A stretch of DNA of 64,000 nucleotides, taken from contig CAJFRT010000005.1 in the NCBI GenBank assembly GCA_904419525.1, positions 46,671 to 110,670 of the forward strand, in the 5' to 3' direction. Both the position numbers and the translations under genes were made by a program. Positions 63,905-64,000 of the stretch are shown here, one piece after another. Source of the DNA: Candidatus Gallimonas merdae. GTDB lineage: Bacteria; Bacillota; Clostridia; Christensenellales; Borkfalkiaceae. Positions within the stretch are counted from its first letter, which is position 1. Each line of letters starts with the position of its first letter. The notes below the pieces were generated by a model, which had not been told where the DNA came from, made no database searches, and was given only the letters and a program-made list of their open reading frames with translations.

Positions 63905-64000
63905 ATATGCACCCCAAAAGTTGGACAGACTTTTGGAGGTGCATATTTTTATGGCAAAAAAAGGAAATAAGCAGAAAAAGTATAGCGCAGAGTTCAAGGA
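63905..64000 (+). mobile_element. Left end of an IS3-family insertion sequence (truncated by window)
   Basis: The terminal-repeat-like TGCACCCCAAAAGTTGGACA begins at 63908 and matches the TG...CCCCAAAAGTTGGAC pattern of IS3/IS150-group ends. Then an AT-rich transposase start follows. Within the end, ATATGCACC (63905-63913) can pair with GGTGCATAT (63938-63946), enclosing CAAAAGT/ACTTTTG, and the 3' arm holds the transposase ribosome site. The right end and target duplication are beyond the window. Confidence 0.85.
63951..64000 (+). CDS. IS3-family transposase OrfA, N-terminal fragment
   Basis: The ATG is followed by MAKKGNKQKKYSAEFK, the start of the helix-turn-helix OrfA of IS3-family elements (the YSAEFK pattern). 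Only 16 complete codons fit in the window. Codon use (AAA, AGC, TAT) is more AT-rich than neighbouring genes, as expected for a mobile gene. GGAGG at 63935-63939 is the ribosome site, which can be sequestered in the terminal hairpin. Confidence 0.85.
   Translation, partial: MAKKGNKQKKYSAEFK

Overview
The window reads as one contiguous piece of a GC-rich, low-mobility Firmicutes (Clostridia) chromosome. Evidence: a T-box leader in front of leuA, an Fe-S type PurF, a fused PurL of about 1230 residues, a PerR-like regulator beside rubrerythrin, an RxKD-type Rel, DUF1292 and TIGR04086 family proteins, HemZ, and the SCIFF peptide with its radical SAM maturase. Rubrerythrin/PerR and many Fe-S enzymes fit an anaerobe. 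I cannot name a genus; an uncultured gut-type clostridium is plausible inference. Most promoters are clean sigma-A sites (TTGACA, 16-18 bp, TATAAT), and many operons end in near-perfect hairpins.

Layout. 1-675: 3' part of a short-chain dehydrogenase. 676-15212: de novo purine operon purE-C-F-M-N-(PurO-like IMP cyclohydrolase)-(AICAR transformylase)-D-L, then fhs (supplies 10-formyl-THF) and mutY. IMP formation is split over two separate proteins instead of bifunctional PurH. 15211-17319: ruvX, a DUF1292 protein, and a perR-rubrerythrin pair with a 25-bp operator palindrome at the promoter. 17320-19942: T-box leader, leuA and queH. 19947-22144 (minus): flavodoxin-like protein, zinc-dependent phospholipase C-like protein and a YggS-type PLP protein; a small lipoprotein gene diverges from it. 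22661-32031: branched-chain amino-acid genes leuC-D-B (minus), a divergent LysR regulator (plus), ilvB-ilvN-ilvD (minus) and argH (minus). 32132-36143: ruvC-ruvA-ruvB-acetyltransferase-queA. 36144-36711: a 568-nt non-coding, strongly structured, repeat-bearing region before tgt. 37837-43462: yajC, a TIGR04086 membrane protein, scfA/scfB (SCIFF peptide and maturase), secD and secF, so a RiPP pair sits inside a Sec translocase locus. 43511-50147: recJ, rel, an MBL hydrolase and hemZ. 50160-51347: two divergent uncharacterised membrane proteins. 51432-54209: rpsO and pnp with leader elements and tandem terminators. 54282-57408: citrate synthase, an orphan MazF toxin and a CDF cation transporter. 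57557-63875: plsX-rnc-smc-ftsY. 63905-64000: the left end of an IS3-family insertion sequence, cut by the window edge.

How the parts work together. The purine operon joins nucleotide synthesis to one-carbon supply. Leucine synthesis is under two apparent controls: a tRNA-sensing T-box on leuA and a LysR regulator facing leuCDB through almost completely overlapping promoters. Queuosine genes (queH, queA, tgt) are spread over three nearby transcription units. Several genes (ruvX, ruvC, the CDF transporter, the YggS-type gene) start at or within about 3 nt of the predicted transcription start, so leaderless translation may be common in this genome. The most unexplained feature is the structured region between queA and tgt. 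Every function given here comes from motif and sequence reading without database searches.
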